The notes: generated by a model from the letters alone, not told the origin. Numbered from the stretch's first letter, positions 1 to 9,356 are shown. The stretch: 18,616 bases of DNA from DASCNA01 sp036011305 (GCA_036011305.1 DASCNA010000091.1:1-18616), one strand, 5' to 3'. Numbers and translations: made by a program.

Positions 1-423
1 ATAAATAATATTAATAAAGGAAAACCTTTAATTGGTATTTGTCTCGGTATGCAGTTGTTGATGGAAACAAGTGAAGAAGCACCTAACTCTAAGGGATTAG
101 GAGTTTTTAGAGGTAAATCTGTTCGTTTTAGTGATGATATGAATTTGAAAGTTCCCCACATAGGCTGGAATAGTGTAGAATTTAGCAGAACTAATAAATT
201 TACAGATGGTTTAATAAATAATGATTATTATTATTTTGTACATAGCTATTTTGTTGAACCGGAAGATAATTCAATAGTTCTCGGAACTACTGATTACGGG
301 ATAAAGTTTAGCTCGTGTATTGGGAAAAATAATGTGTTTGCAACCCAGTTTCATCCTGAAAAAAGTCAGGATGCGGGCATTAATATGATAAAAAATTTTA
401 TAAAATATATAAATAACAGGTAA
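1..423 (+). CDS. hisH: Imidazole glycerol phosphate synthase, glutaminase subunit HisH (5'-truncated)
   Basis: Class I glutamine amidotransferase subunit that makes ammonia from glutamine for HisF in histidine biosynthesis. The reading frame is open from base 1, so the gene begins before the window. The first visible residues include GICLGMQ, the nucleophile elbow, with the catalytic Cys at bases 40-42. The catalytic His-Glu pair is in QFHPEKS at about 346-366. About 65 N-terminal residues are missing compared with a usual HisH of about 200 aa. The stop is at 421-423, and hisA follows after 8 bases, as in his operons. The elbow, the HPE motif and the hisA neighbour together make the assignment firm over other glutaminases such as PabA/TrpG. 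Confidence 0.95.
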   Translation: MNNINKGKPLIGICLGMQLLMETSEEAPNSKGLGVFRGKSVRFSDDMNLKVPHIGWNSVEFSRTNKFTDGLINNDYYYFVHSYFVEPEDNSIVLGTTDYGIKFSSCIGKNNVFATQFHPEKSQDAGINMIKNFIKYINNR

Positions 424-431
424 ATAAATAC

Positions 432-1160
432 ATGAAAGTTATACCGGCAATTGATATTATATCAGGTAAATGTGTACGCTTAATTCAGGGCGACTATAAT
501 AATAAAACTATATATTCAGACTGTCCAATTGAAGTAGCAAAAAATTGGGAGTCAAAAGGTGCTGAATATTTACATCTTGTTGATTTAGATGGAGCTAAAG
601 CTGGGGAACCGATTAATATTGATTTGATAAAAAAAATATGTAACTCACTGGAAATACCTTGTGAATGCGGGGGAGGTATTCGCTCATTAATGGATGCTAA
701 ATTAGTTTTAGATGCCGGTGTGGATAGAATAATTCTAGGTACTGCTGCTGTACAAAATTTTAATTTAGTCAGAGAATTGTTAAATATTTATGGTGCTGAA
801 AGAATTGTTATTGGTGTTGATACTAAATATGGTAAAGTAGCAGTAAAAGGCTGGTTGGAAGCTTCTGATGTAGAAGTTGGAAAATTAGTGCTACAATTTG
901 CAGAAATAGGTGTTAAGCGTTTTATCTTTACCGATATAAGTAAAGATGGAGTATTGATGGGGCCTAACTTTGAAGCTACTGAAAAATTATGCAGTACGGC
1001 ACCGAAAGCCAATATTATTGCATCTGGCGGCGTTGGAAATATTGAACATATAGCTAAATTGAAAGACTTATCAGAGCAGTATAAAAACCTTGAAGGTGTT
1101 ATAGTGGGTAAGGCTTTGTATGATAATAAAATAAATTTTGAAGATATAGAAAAATTGTAA
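432..1160 (+). CDS. hisA: Phosphoribosylformimino-5-aminoimidazole carboxamide ribotide isomerase HisA
   Basis: Cytoplasmic (beta/alpha)8-barrel enzyme for the Amadori-type isomerisation of ProFAR to PRFAR in histidine biosynthesis. The product is 242 aa, full length for the family. It starts MKVIPAID with the catalytic acid/base Asp8; the second catalytic Asp is D130 in IGVDTKYG. Phosphate-binding glycines are in ECGGGIRS (about 78-85) and ASGGVGN (about 197-203). The gene lies 8 bases after hisH, so the two are co-transcribed. HisF has the same fold but would carry the catalytic Asp at its N terminus in an RIIPCLD-type context, so this is HisA. The Shine-Dalgarno is weak. The stop TAA (1158-1160) overlaps the next start as TAATG. 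Confidence 0.96.
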   Translation: MKVIPAIDIISGKCVRLIQGDYNNKTIYSDCPIEVAKNWESKGAEYLHLVDLDGAKAGEPINIDLIKKICNSLEIPCECGGGIRSLMDAKLVLDAGVDRIILGTAAVQNFNLVRELLNIYGAERIVIGVDTKYGKVAVKGWLEASDVEVGKLVLQFAEIGVKRFIFTDISKDGVLMGPNFEATEKLCSTAPKANIIASGGVGNIEHIAKLKDLSEQYKNLEGVIVGKALYDNKINFEDIEKL

Positions 1161-2077
1161 TGATAAGTGATTTGAGTGGTATTAATCTTAATCTACTTTT
1201 TGTTCTTCATGTCCTGCTTACAGAAAAACATGTCACAAAAGCCTCTGTAAAATTAAAATTAAGACAGTCAACAGTAAGCGGATCACTTAAACAGTTGAGA
1301 ATATTATTTGATGATGAACTTTTGGTAAGAGGATATTCTAATAAAATGTACCTCACACAAAAGGCTAAGCAACTGCAGGAACCTGTCCGAAAAGCGGTAG
1401 AATATATTAATAAGGTTTTTATTAGCGAACAGGCTTTTGACCCTAAAGTCGCTGAAACTACTTTTACCATAGGCATGTCAGATTATGTAGAAACTATGCT
1501 GCTGGTAAAATTGATTAAATATGTAAAAGAAACTGCTCCGAATATTAAGCTTATTGTAAAACATTTAAATGATTTAAATAACTATAAAACTTTTGAAAAT
1601 GAAAACTTAGATTTGGCTATCGGCAATTTTAATAATACTTTGGAATGCCTAGAAAAAGAATGCTTATTTAGTGATACTTTTGTAGTATTTGCCAAAAAAG
1701 GGCATCCAATATTTAATGAAGATCTTATTAACTTTGAAGTTCTTAGAAAATATGATTTACTACGTATTAAATATAGAAAAATGCCTAATAATTATTTTTA
1801 TGATCTGAAAGCAGCTGAAATGTCTCTTCAGCATGTTTCTGTTACAGTTCAACACATGACGGTAGGAATGGATGTAGTTAAGTCATCGGACTTCGTAAGC
1901 TTTGGTCCCAGAAAAATGCTTGAAAAATATGAAGACATTCAATATAGATCTCTTCTCTCAACATCATATGAAAATCAATTTGATATTTATCAATATTGGA
2001 AACCTGTTGATAATCATGACATTGTTCACACCTGGTTGAGAAATGCGATAAAAATGGTTACGAATAAGCTTATTTGA
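1160..2077 (+). CDS. LysR-type transcriptional regulator
   Basis: DNA-binding regulator of the LysR family, 305 aa, normal length. Residues about 8-67 form the winged helix-turn-helix: the opening INLNLLFVLHVLL helix, then HVTKASVKLKLRQSTVSGSL and FDDELLVRG. A periplasmic-binding-protein-like effector domain follows from about 98 (FTIGMSDYVETML) to the end. Effector and targets cannot be read from the sequence. The start ATG (1160-1162) overlaps the hisA stop by one base, so translation is probably coupled to the histidine operon; an independent promoter is not obvious. LysR genes usually lie divergent from their targets, so this placement is unusual. The next gene is convergent, with only 18 bases between the two stops. 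Confidence 0.9.
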   Translation: MISDLSGINLNLLFVLHVLLTEKHVTKASVKLKLRQSTVSGSLKQLRILFDDELLVRGYSNKMYLTQKAKQLQEPVRKAVEYINKVFISEQAFDPKVAETTFTIGMSDYVETMLLVKLIKYVKETAPNIKLIVKHLNDLNNYKTFENENLDLAIGNFNNTLECLEKECLFSDTFVVFAKKGHPIFNEDLINFEVLRKYDLLRIKYRKMPNNYFYDLKAAEMSLQHVSVTVQHMTVGMDVVKSSDFVSFGPRKMLEKYEDIQYRSLLSTSYENQFDIYQYWKPVDNHDIVHTWLRNAIKMVTNKLI

Positions 2078-2095
2078 GCTCTGATTTAAAATGCT

Positions 2096-3121
2096 TTAAA
2101 CTGTTATTTCTACTTTATATAAGATTTCAACTGCTGCGATGATAATTGGTAAGAGAATTGAGATAATTAATTCAAAGAATACAGAAGCATCGTAAGGAAA
2201 TTCTTTAATAGCCATTATTTTTTTATGGTAAAGTTCATTATATAAATATACATTTGCTGATTTATTTAGATTACCACTTGAACTTACTGCCTGATCATAA
2301 AGTTTATCCAGATTTTCCTGAGACTGATGGATAAGTTTCTGTTTTTCCTTAACAACATATTTCTTTATTATCATTATTGGTGTTATGAAACTGTACAATA
2401 AAACGGTTATAAATATTGATGTTAATATATAAACAGAGTAATCCAAATACAGATTGCTGTACTCTGCATGTCTGAGAATAGAAAATACTAAAGGAAAAAG
2501 CAGAGCTCCTGTAGAAAAATATAAAATTCCTTTAATAATGAATTTTTCTATAGATTTCATGCCACCAAATTCATCATGGTGATAAGGATTAAATATTAGG
2601 TTAACCGAGCATATATGTGATATAATTTTAGGTACCATAATGATACCTCTGAATCCGATTGTTGAAAAATAAAATATTATAAAGAAACAAATAAAAGTCC
2701 ATGCCTGAATTACTGTAGGCGCCGTATAAAATCTTGTTACTGTTACTACAGTGCTTGCAAGAATAGCCAACCCATAATTAAGTATGATTAATTTATTGTG
2801 ATCAAAATTATTTAAATAACATGATTTTAAATAATTGTATTCATTTAAGTCATTGAATAGGAATTTATGCGTATCAAAAAAATAGTCCACAGAGTAATAG
2901 CTATTTTGTATTAATCCGGGAGCTATTGCCATCCATAGCAGGGCACAGGATATACCTCGTGTTAAAATTTGGTAATTGTAAAAATACTGTAGAAAGACAG
3001 CGATTATGACAGCAGGTAGGGCTGGGAAAATTATGGAGGCGGCTATACTGTTTTTTACATATTTTCTTATAAAATGATGTATTTTTATTATCAGTAAGCT
3101 TGACCTGTCAGACATAAACAT
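2096..3121 (-). CDS. Unrecognised multi-spanning membrane protein
   Basis: I do not recognise this 341-aa protein. Hydrophobic stretches at about 28-46, 54-72, 111-130, 135-155, 194-215, 229-252 and 312-332 suggest seven membrane helices. Between helices 6 and 7 is a polar segment (about 253-311), rich in Lys, Gln and Glu and possibly helical/coiled. A distinctive loop at about 177-191 reads NPYHHDEFGGMKSIE. It recalls the HPDxxGG-type loop I remember from some uncharacterised bacterial membrane proteins, but that link is a recollection only. The N terminus is basic (RSSLLIIKIHHFIRK). The start ATG (3119-3121) lacks a clear Shine-Dalgarno; an in-frame ATG two codons later is an alternative. 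A consensus-like promoter lies about 38 bases upstream, so it is probably monocistronic. Confidence 0.7.
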   Translation of the reverse strand: MFMSDRSSLLIIKIHHFIRKYVKNSIAASIIFPALPAVIIAVFLQYFYNYQILTRGISCALLWMAIAPGLIQNSYYSVDYFFDTHKFLFNDLNEYNYLKSCYLNNFDHNKLIILNYGLAILASTVVTVTRFYTAPTVIQAWTFICFFIIFYFSTIGFRGIIMVPKIISHICSVNLIFNPYHHDEFGGMKSIEKFIIKGILYFSTGALLFPLVFSILRHAEYSNLYLDYSVYILTSIFITVLLYSFITPIMIIKKYVVKEKQKLIHQSQENLDKLYDQAVSSSGNLNKSANVYLYNELYHKKIMAIKEFPYDASVFFELIISILLPIIIAAVEILYKVEITV

Positions 3122-3158
3122 GGCTCATAAAGTTAAATGAAAATATTTCTTACTAGTA

Positions 3159-3186
3159 ATTATATTTTATTTTATGTAATATTCAA
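3159..3186 (-). promoter_or_regulatory. Predicted sigma70-type promoter of the 2096-3121 membrane gene
   Basis: Read on the minus strand, TTGAAT (3181-3186) is followed by a 16-base spacer and a perfect TATAAT (3159-3164), giving a leader of about 30 bases before the ATG at 3121. Chance matches are common in DNA this AT-rich, so this is a good candidate rather than proof. Confidence 0.5.
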
Positions 3187-3298
3187 TATTAGGTAATTAT
3201 GCTGTCATGGTCATGAAATCAATTTACAAAACTGTCGATTTTCTATTCTTATAAACATAATAGTATTTCTCTGATGGTGAAGCACTTTTTATATTAAT

Positions 3299-4879
3299 TT
3301 ATACCGATTTAACTGCTCTGTTTTTAAATAAATTCGTTTCTTTGCGAGTTTCTGTATTTTTGAAATTATTAATCTTAAACGTCATACATAATAGAACGAA
3401 TGATATTACTATAAATATTATCATAAGATATGAGAAAGCACTTATGAAAGAGATGTGAGCGAAATTTGTCAGAGTATTTGCAGAACTTTCAGACAATATT
3501 CCGCTGTTATTGAAACTTGATGATGTTCCGTTGGCCATGCTAGCCAGATTAGTGAATTGATTGTGTGTTAATGAAATACCTTTGGAGTTTATCAATTCGG
3601 TTAGCTTTGCACTGCTGAACATGGAAATAATAAGTCCGCCGAAACCTATGCCTACAGCATTTCCTACGGAGTTATTTGTATAGCAGATACCCGTAGCTAA
3701 TGCAGCATCTTCAGGTGGAAGCGACTGTATTGCTGCTGAATTGTTACATGTAAATGTGATGCCTGAAAACATTCCGGTCAGTATCAGAGGAATTATTAAA
3801 TCTATGTTAGAGGGATTAGGAGATATCTGTGAAAACAGGAGGAAACCTATAATACCGATAATAAAACCTGATATTAAGGTCTGTTTAGTGCCTATATTAT
3901 CAGCTAGTTTTCCTGCTAATGGAGATGCTATTGCAAAAGCTATGCTGAAGTACATTAGAAGAACTCCTGCCTGAAGTGGGGTGTAGCCTAGTATATTCTG
4001 AAAAAATAAACCGAAGATAAACAGAGATGAAATTAATGAAAAATTTAAGAATATTCTCATTATGTTTATATTAAGAAAACTTCTGTTTTTAAATAAGCTG
4101 ATTCTTATTAATGGTTCTGTCTGCCTCAATTCATAAAATACAAAAAATACAAGAACGATTAATCCTGCAATTATCAGAGAAATAAAAGTGAAGGAAGTTA
4201 AACCTATATTTGATGCTTCATTCAATGCATATACAAGAGGAAATAGAAAACCTGCGAGTAATATGCACCCAATATAATCAATTTTAGGCTTGCAAGTTCT
4301 ACTAATATTATCTCTCGGACAGACTAAAGCTGCAAGGATAATTGAAAATATGCCTATTGGTATATTTATATAGAATATCCAGTTCCAGCTGAAAAAGCTT
4401 ATTATTATTCCTCCCAGTGTAGGACCTACGACTTGGCCTAATCCTGCTACTGTACCGATAAGCCCGATAGCAAAAGTTTTTTGATGAGCAGGAAAAGATG
4501 TATATACTATTGCCATTGTTGCCGGAAGAGCAAAAGCACATCCAATTCCCTGCAGAAACCTTGCTACTAATAAAATATTAATTTCATGAGATAAACCCGC
4601 AACTAAAGAAGCAATTGTAAATATTGATGAACCAATAATAAAAAATCTTTTTTTACCGAATATATCTGTAAATTTTCCGCCGATAACAAAGAAAATTGCC
4701 ATGGATATTATAAAACTGTCAAGTACCCATTGTGCTGATGCAAGCTGTATATGCAGATCTTTCGTCATAGGAGCAATTGCTAAGTTGACAGCAGTCGCAT
4801 CAATATTTAACATTGCAGATATCATGCAGGTAGCAAGCATTATCCACCATTTTTTGTTATTATCGATTATTATATTCAT
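3299..4879 (-). CDS. MFS transporter, DHA2 family (EmrB/QacA-type drug:H+ antiporter)
   Basis: Inner-membrane proton-coupled exporter of the 14-helix DHA2 branch of the major facilitator superfamily, 526 aa. The first helix carries LNIDATAVNLAIAPM, the equivalent of the motif LDxTVVNVALP. Motif A is GGKFTDIFGKKR (about 67-78). The antiporter motif C is about 142-157 (GTVAGLGQVVGPTLGG), followed by the WNWIFYINIPIG signature. A long polar loop (about 428-470) before the last helix is typical of the EmrB/QacA group. The substrate cannot be read. No EmrA-type adaptor is next to it, so it may work as a single component. It begins at ATG 4877-4879 with a weak GAAAG element upstream. A 177-base gap separates it from the next minus-strand gene. 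Confidence 0.87.
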   Translation of the reverse strand: MNIIIDNNKKWWIMLATCMISAMLNIDATAVNLAIAPMTKDLHIQLASAQWVLDSFIISMAIFFVIGGKFTDIFGKKRFFIIGSSIFTIASLVAGLSHEINILLVARFLQGIGCAFALPATMAIVYTSFPAHQKTFAIGLIGTVAGLGQVVGPTLGGIIISFFSWNWIFYINIPIGIFSIILAALVCPRDNISRTCKPKIDYIGCILLAGFLFPLVYALNEASNIGLTSFTFISLIIAGLIVLVFFVFYELRQTEPLIRISLFKNRSFLNINIMRIFLNFSLISSLFIFGLFFQNILGYTPLQAGVLLMYFSIAFAIASPLAGKLADNIGTKQTLISGFIIGIIGFLLFSQISPNPSNIDLIIPLILTGMFSGITFTCNNSAAIQSLPPEDAALATGICYTNNSVGNAVGIGFGGLIISMFSSAKLTELINSKGISLTHNQFTNLASMANGTSSSFNNSGILSESSANTLTNFAHISFISAFSYLMIIFIVISFVLLCMTFKINNFKNTETRKETNLFKNRAVKSV

Positions 4880-5030
4880 TTTAAACTTTCAGGTTGTTAT
4901 CTTATTTTATATATCTGAATATATATCGAATTAAATATAAGTAAAATAGATAATGTAGATAAACATGTATCGATAAAAACGATAGTGATGGAATGGGTTT
5001 ATTTTAAGTGCAAATAATCTGGAATGTAAC

Positions 5031-6119
5031 TTATTCTTTCCTGGCGGCAAATTGTATTATAGAAATTAATAGAAGTATAGTACATGCCTGTATAAAACAT
5101 ACAATTGTTGTTTTTTCATCACCCCACAACAATGGCAGGACACTTAATCCAATAATAACAGCAAGGATATGGATACAAAGAACTGAAGTCTTCCGCGTCA
5201 TGCCCATATTACAGAATCGATGAGAAATATGATTGTTATCACCGATATATATAGGTTTCCTGATTTTAAGTCTAATGGCGATTACGGACAGGAGATCAAA
5301 TAAAGGCAGAGCCATAATGAAAACGGGTATTAAAACGGAGAGATAGGAGAGCGTTATTCCTTGCTGAAAATAAGTTGTATATGCACTTGTTATACCTAGT
5401 ATATAGCCCAAAAAATGGCTCCCTGAATCTCCCATGAATATACTTGCTGGAGAATGATTGTAAAACCAGAATCCCAATGATGTCCCCAGTCCTACAGCAC
5501 CAAGTGATGCCACAAAATAATGATTAAAAATTAAGGCTGCAGCTGTAAAGAAGAAGAAAGCAATACTGGATATTCCTACAGCAAGCCCGTCCATATTGTC
5601 AAACAGATTAATTGCATTTATTATAATTACAATCCATAAGATAGTGACAAGCATATGGATAATATTCGATTGAATGAAAAGTGTAATTTTGATATCTGCA
5701 AAGATAACTACTAAAGCAACTATTATAACCTGACCGAAAAATTTAGTTTTAGCACACATGTTATATTTATCATCAATGAATCCTAAAAGTGTTATCAGTA
5801 TTCCGCCTACTATTATAATTATTAATTTAGGTGTAACTTCAGCCAGACCTGTTAAATTATCAATTATTGTCTGAGGAAGCTGATCTAAAGGAAGTGCAGA
5901 AGGTGATAGAATTCCCAGCAGCAAAGTAATACACCATGTAGTACACATTGCTGCGCCACCCATTAGCGGAATAGCGGATTTATGCTTTTTATGTTGTTGT
6001 TCGGATGGTTTATCAATAAGGTTTATATGAATTGCTAGCTTTCTGAACAATGGTGTAATTACAAGGGATATTATCAGTGAAAAACTGAATATCAGCACAT
6101 ATATATTCCACCATTTCAT
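5031..6119 (-). CDS. WecA/TagO/MraY-family polyprenyl-phosphate N-acetylhexosamine-1-phosphate transferase
   Basis: Integral membrane glycosyltransferase-4 family enzyme that transfers a sugar-1-phosphate from a UDP-sugar to undecaprenyl phosphate, starting O-antigen, enterobacterial common antigen or other envelope glycans. Numbering from the ATG at 6117-6119 (362 aa): Mg2+-binding DD at 116-117 (GFIDDKYN), NAINLFDNMDGLA at about 168-180, GDSG at about 230-233, and the sugar-nucleotide-binding HISHR at 297-301. Hydrophobic segments fill the rest, about 11 helices. The frame extends one codon further to a TTG (6122), but the adjacent ATG is the likelier start. MraY is unlikely because the loop and NAINLFDNMDGL motif match the WecA/TagO branch. 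The acceptor glycan is unknown and no glycosyltransferase cluster surrounds it. It lies 108 bases downstream of the RND pump gene. Confidence 0.87.
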   Translation of the reverse strand: MKWWNIYVLIFSFSLIISLVITPLFRKLAIHINLIDKPSEQQHKKHKSAIPLMGGAAMCTTWCITLLLGILSPSALPLDQLPQTIIDNLTGLAEVTPKLIIIIVGGILITLLGFIDDKYNMCAKTKFFGQVIIVALVVIFADIKITLFIQSNIIHMLVTILWIVIIINAINLFDNMDGLAVGISSIAFFFFTAAALIFNHYFVASLGAVGLGTSLGFWFYNHSPASIFMGDSGSHFLGYILGITSAYTTYFQQGITLSYLSVLIPVFIMALPLFDLLSVIAIRLKIRKPIYIGDNNHISHRFCNMGMTRKTSVLCIHILAVIIGLSVLPLLWGDEKTTIVCFIQACTILLLISIIQFAARKE

Positions 6120-6150
6120 CAAAAATTTCTACTTTCTATTTTATCAATTA

Positions 6151-6183
6151 TTAACCTCTTCTGTGATTATTAAGAGAGGTTAA
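6151..6183 (-). terminator. Stem-loop between the RND pump gene and the WecA-like gene
   Basis: A perfect 9-bp inverted repeat, TTAACCTCT (6151-6159) with AGAGGTTAA (6175-6183), separated by 15 bases, lies just after the RND pump stop on the minus strand. No uridine tract follows directly, so it is a weak intrinsic terminator at best and could be an attenuating or mRNA-stabilising hairpin. Confidence 0.4.
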
Positions 6184-6227
6184 TAAAAGGCTATATAGAA
6201 AGCTTTAAAAAAACAATAGCAGTAATA

Positions 6228-9200
6228 CTATAATTGATTTTTTTTCTTAGTTTTGCCAGATTCATATTCTATTATTTTCTGTATTATGACATAAAATGCA
6301 GGAATAACTAATGTACCAAGGAGTGCAGCAAGAAGCATGCCTCCAAACACTGCAGTTCCCAGAGATCGTCTGCTTGCAGCACTTGGTCCTGTGGCAATAA
6401 CAAGAGGCAGTACACCGAGTATAAATGAAACTGCAGTCATGATAACTGCCCTAAATCTTAAGCTTGCAGCAAATTCAGCTGATTCAAGAATTGATTTTCC
6501 GCTCTCTCTTTGTTCTTTGGCAAATTCCACTATAAGAATTGCCGTTTTACTCGCCATCCCGAAGAGTAGAGCAAAACCTACTTGAGCATAAATATTATTA
6601 TCAATTCCGACAACCCACATCGCTGCTAGTGCACCGAAAAATGCAACAGGGACTGAAAGCATTACAGCTAATGCTATCATCCAACTTTCATACTGTGCAA
6701 CTAGGAATAAATATATAAAAGTAATGGCAAGAGCAAAAATAATTAAAACCATGTTCCCTGCAAGAATTTCCTGATAAGCAGTACCGGTCCAGGAGTATGT
6801 CATACCTTCCGGCATAGTTTCATTTGCTATTTCCTCCATGGTATTAATTGCCTGTCCTGAGCTGTATCCTACAGCTGCAGATCCATTTATTTCAGCAGAA
6901 GTTAACATGTTATAATGGCTAATAACATCAGGACCAAGTATTGTTTTGACACTCAGTAGAGTCCTGAGCGGAACCATTTCATTATTTTTATTAATTACAT
7001 ACAGATTGGAAATATCTTCAATTTTATTTCTAAAGTCTGGTTGAGCCTGAAGCATTACCTTATAAGTTTTACCAAATTTATTAAAATCGTTTACATACGT
7101 AGAACCCAGATAAGTTTGAAGTGTATTGAATATGCTTGATAAAGGAATACCGAGTTTCATGGCCTTTTCCCTATTGATATTGAGATACAATTGTGGAACA
7201 TTTGCTCTATATGTACTATAGGCCTGGGCAAATACAGGAGAATGGTTTGCCTTGTATATTATATCATTTAAAACAGAAGCCAGCTTTTGAGGATTGCCTG
7301 CACCTTTTTCCTGGAGTTCGAATTCAAAACCTCCACTTGTTCCTAGTCCCGGTATGGGAGGTAAACCAAAAGCCATAATTACAGCAGATGGCATTGTGTA
7401 AAACTGTCTATTTACTTTCTTCAAAATAGCATCAATATGAAGATCAGGTGCTGTTCGTTCAGACCAGTCATCTAAAACTGCTATGGCCATACCAACATTT
7501 GAGGAAGTAGTTCCTGTAAGCATAGAAAATCCAGTTACACTGAGAACATCTTTCACTCCATTTGTATTTTGCAGCACTGTTGTAACCTTTGACATTGCTT
7601 TTCCCGTTCGATCCAATGATGCGCCGTCAGGCAGCTGGACATTAACTATGAATGCTCCCTGATCTTCATTTGGTATAAAACCTGTAGGTAGGCTTCCATA
7701 TATTAAGTAAGAAACTCCAAGTAACAGAATAAAAAATATAACTATTAAAGATATTTTCCTTATCAAGAAGGAAACACACTTATTGTATTTATTAGTAAGA
7801 GCATCAAAAAATTTATTGAACCATACAAAGGGCAGAGGAACACTTTTTTTCCCTGATTTTAGTATAGTTGCGCAAAGAGCAGGGCTGAGGGTTAGGGCGT
7901 TAATTGAAGAGATTAAAACAGATACAGAAATGGTTACAGCAAATTGTCTATATAGAACTCCTGTTATCCCCGGTAAAAATGCAACAGGAATAAAAGTGGC
8001 TAACAATACAAGTGTTGTTGCTATGACCGGGGCTGTGACCTGTTTCATAGATTTGCTTGTTGCCTCTTTAGGGGGTAAACCTTCTTCTTCCATAATTCGG
8101 TTTACGTTTTCTATGACAACAATTGCATCGTCTACAACTATTCCTATAGCCAGAATCAGTCCGAACAGTGTTATCAGATTTATTGAATAACCCAGTGCAA
8201 GAAGTACAGCAAAGGTTCCTATTAGAGAGACAGGGATTGCTACTGTAGGAATCAGTGTGGAACGCCAGTCTTGCAGGAATATATAAGTTACGAAAATAAC
8301 TAGTAAAACAGCTATAAAAAGTGTTTCAACCACTTCACTAATTGATGCCGAAACAAATTTAGTAGTATCATATAATACGTTTGTTTTTATATCTTTAGGA
8401 AAACTTTTTGTCAGCTCTGCCAGTTTTGCTTTTACTTTATTCCCTACATCTAGAGCATTGGCATCCGGTAGCTGATAAACCGCAAGCAGTGCTGATGGTT
8501 TACCGTTTAAGTTACTGTATGCACTGTACGAAAATGATCCGAGTTCTACCTTTGCAACATCTTTAATTTTTACGTTGGCACCTGAATTGTTTTCTCTGAT
8601 TATTATATTTTCAAACTCTTTCACCGAAGAGAGTCTACCTAGCGTCTGGATGGTATATTGAAACTGCTGACCTTTTTTAGAGGGTGCTCCTCCAATTTGT
8701 CCTGAAGCCACCTGAATATTTTGTTGCTCTATAGCATTAATCACTTCTTCTGTTGACATTTTAAGACTGGTCAGCTTATTTGGATCAAGCCATATCCTCA
8801 TAGCATATTCCTGACCACCAAGAATATTTGCCTGTCCAACACCAGGGATTCGAGTTATTTCATCAAGAATATTCAAAGAACAGAAGTTGCTTAAATATAT
8901 TCCGTCAAATTTAGGATTATCTGAATATACATTTATAATAAGCAACATTTCGCTAGATTGCTGTTTAACAGTTACTCCCTGTCTTTTAACTTCTTCAGGT
9001 AAACTTGCCATTGCAATTGATACTCTATTTTGCGTGTTTACCGTATTCATATTAGGGTCACTTCCAATTTCAAAAGAAACTGTAATGGTTGCACTGCCAT
9101 CATTAGCACTTTTTGAATTGAAATAGATCATTTTTTCTACACCGTTTAACTGCTGCTCTATAGGTGTAATAACAGTTTCTTCTACTGTTTTTGCACTTGC

Positions 9201-9356
9201 TCCTGGATAGGTTGTTGTTATTGATACCTGAGGCGGTACAATTTGAGGATATTGTGCAACCGGTAATGATCCTATTGCAATCAAGCCGGCAATCACAATA
9301 ACGATTGATATAACGAAAGCAAATTTAGGCCTTGATATAAAAAACTGACTTATCAT
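6228..9356 (-). CDS. acrB: RND efflux pump inner-membrane subunit, HAE1 family (AcrB-like)
   Basis: Proton-driven multidrug exporter of the AcrB/MexB type, 1042 aa, the usual length. The N terminus MISQFFISRPKFAFVISI is typical and runs into the first helix. The proton-relay residues are all present: D409 and D410 (GIVVDDAIVVIENV) in helix 4, K937 (GMASKTAILIVEFA) in helix 10 and T974 (RAVIMTAVSF) in helix 11. Two large periplasmic loops (about 30-335 and 560-870) form the porter and docking domains. Its ATG overlaps the adaptor stop (ATGA, 9353-9356), with an AAGGA Shine-Dalgarno 8 bases upstream inside the adaptor gene. It should form a tripartite pump with the adaptor and an outer-membrane channel encoded elsewhere. 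The symbol is by family; substrates are unknown. Confidence 0.95.
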   Translation of the reverse strand: MISQFFISRPKFAFVISIVIVIAGLIAIGSLPVAQYPQIVPPQVSITTTYPGASAKTVEETVITPIEQQLNGVEKMIYFNSKSANDGSATITVSFEIGSDPNMNTVNTQNRVSIAMASLPEEVKRQGVTVKQQSSEMLLIINVYSDNPKFDGIYLSNFCSLNILDEITRIPGVGQANILGGQEYAMRIWLDPNKLTSLKMSTEEVINAIEQQNIQVASGQIGGAPSKKGQQFQYTIQTLGRLSSVKEFENIIIRENNSGANVKIKDVAKVELGSFSYSAYSNLNGKPSALLAVYQLPDANALDVGNKVKAKLAELTKSFPKDIKTNVLYDTTKFVSASISEVVETLFIAVLLVIFVTYIFLQDWRSTLIPTVAIPVSLIGTFAVLLALGYSINLITLFGLILAIGIVVDDAIVVIENVNRIMEEEGLPPKEATSKSMKQVTAPVIATTLVLLATFIPVAFLPGITGVLYRQFAVTISVSVLISSINALTLSPALCATILKSGKKSVPLPFVWFNKFFDALTNKYNKCVSFLIRKISLIVIFFILLLGVSYLIYGSLPTGFIPNEDQGAFIVNVQLPDGASLDRTGKAMSKVTTVLQNTNGVKDVLSVTGFSMLTGTTSSNVGMAIAVLDDWSERTAPDLHIDAILKKVNRQFYTMPSAVIMAFGLPPIPGLGTSGGFEFELQEKGAGNPQKLASVLNDIIYKANHSPVFAQAYSTYRANVPQLYLNINREKAMKLGIPLSSIFNTLQTYLGSTYVNDFNKFGKTYKVMLQAQPDFRNKIEDISNLYVINKNNEMVPLRTLLSVKTILGPDVISHYNMLTSAEINGSAAVGYSSGQAINTMEEIANETMPEGMTYSWTGTAYQEILAGNMVLIIFALAITFIYLFLVAQYESWMIALAVMLSVPVAFFGALAAMWVVGIDNNIYAQVGFALLFGMASKTAILIVEFAKEQRESGKSILESAEFAASLRFRAVIMTAVSFILGVLPLVIATGPSAASRRSLGTAVFGGMLLAALLGTLVIPAFYVIIQKIIEYESGKTKKKNQL

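Noticed and set aside
2063..2074. 12-bp palindrome AATAAGCTTATT at the end of the LysR-type gene
   Set aside because: It lies inside the coding sequence, has no loop to form a hairpin and no following T-tract.
4308..5223. Several open frames of 70-80 codons opposite or out of frame within the MFS and WecA-like genes
   Set aside because: They overlap well-supported genes, have no family features, and their compositions are those expected of shadow frames.
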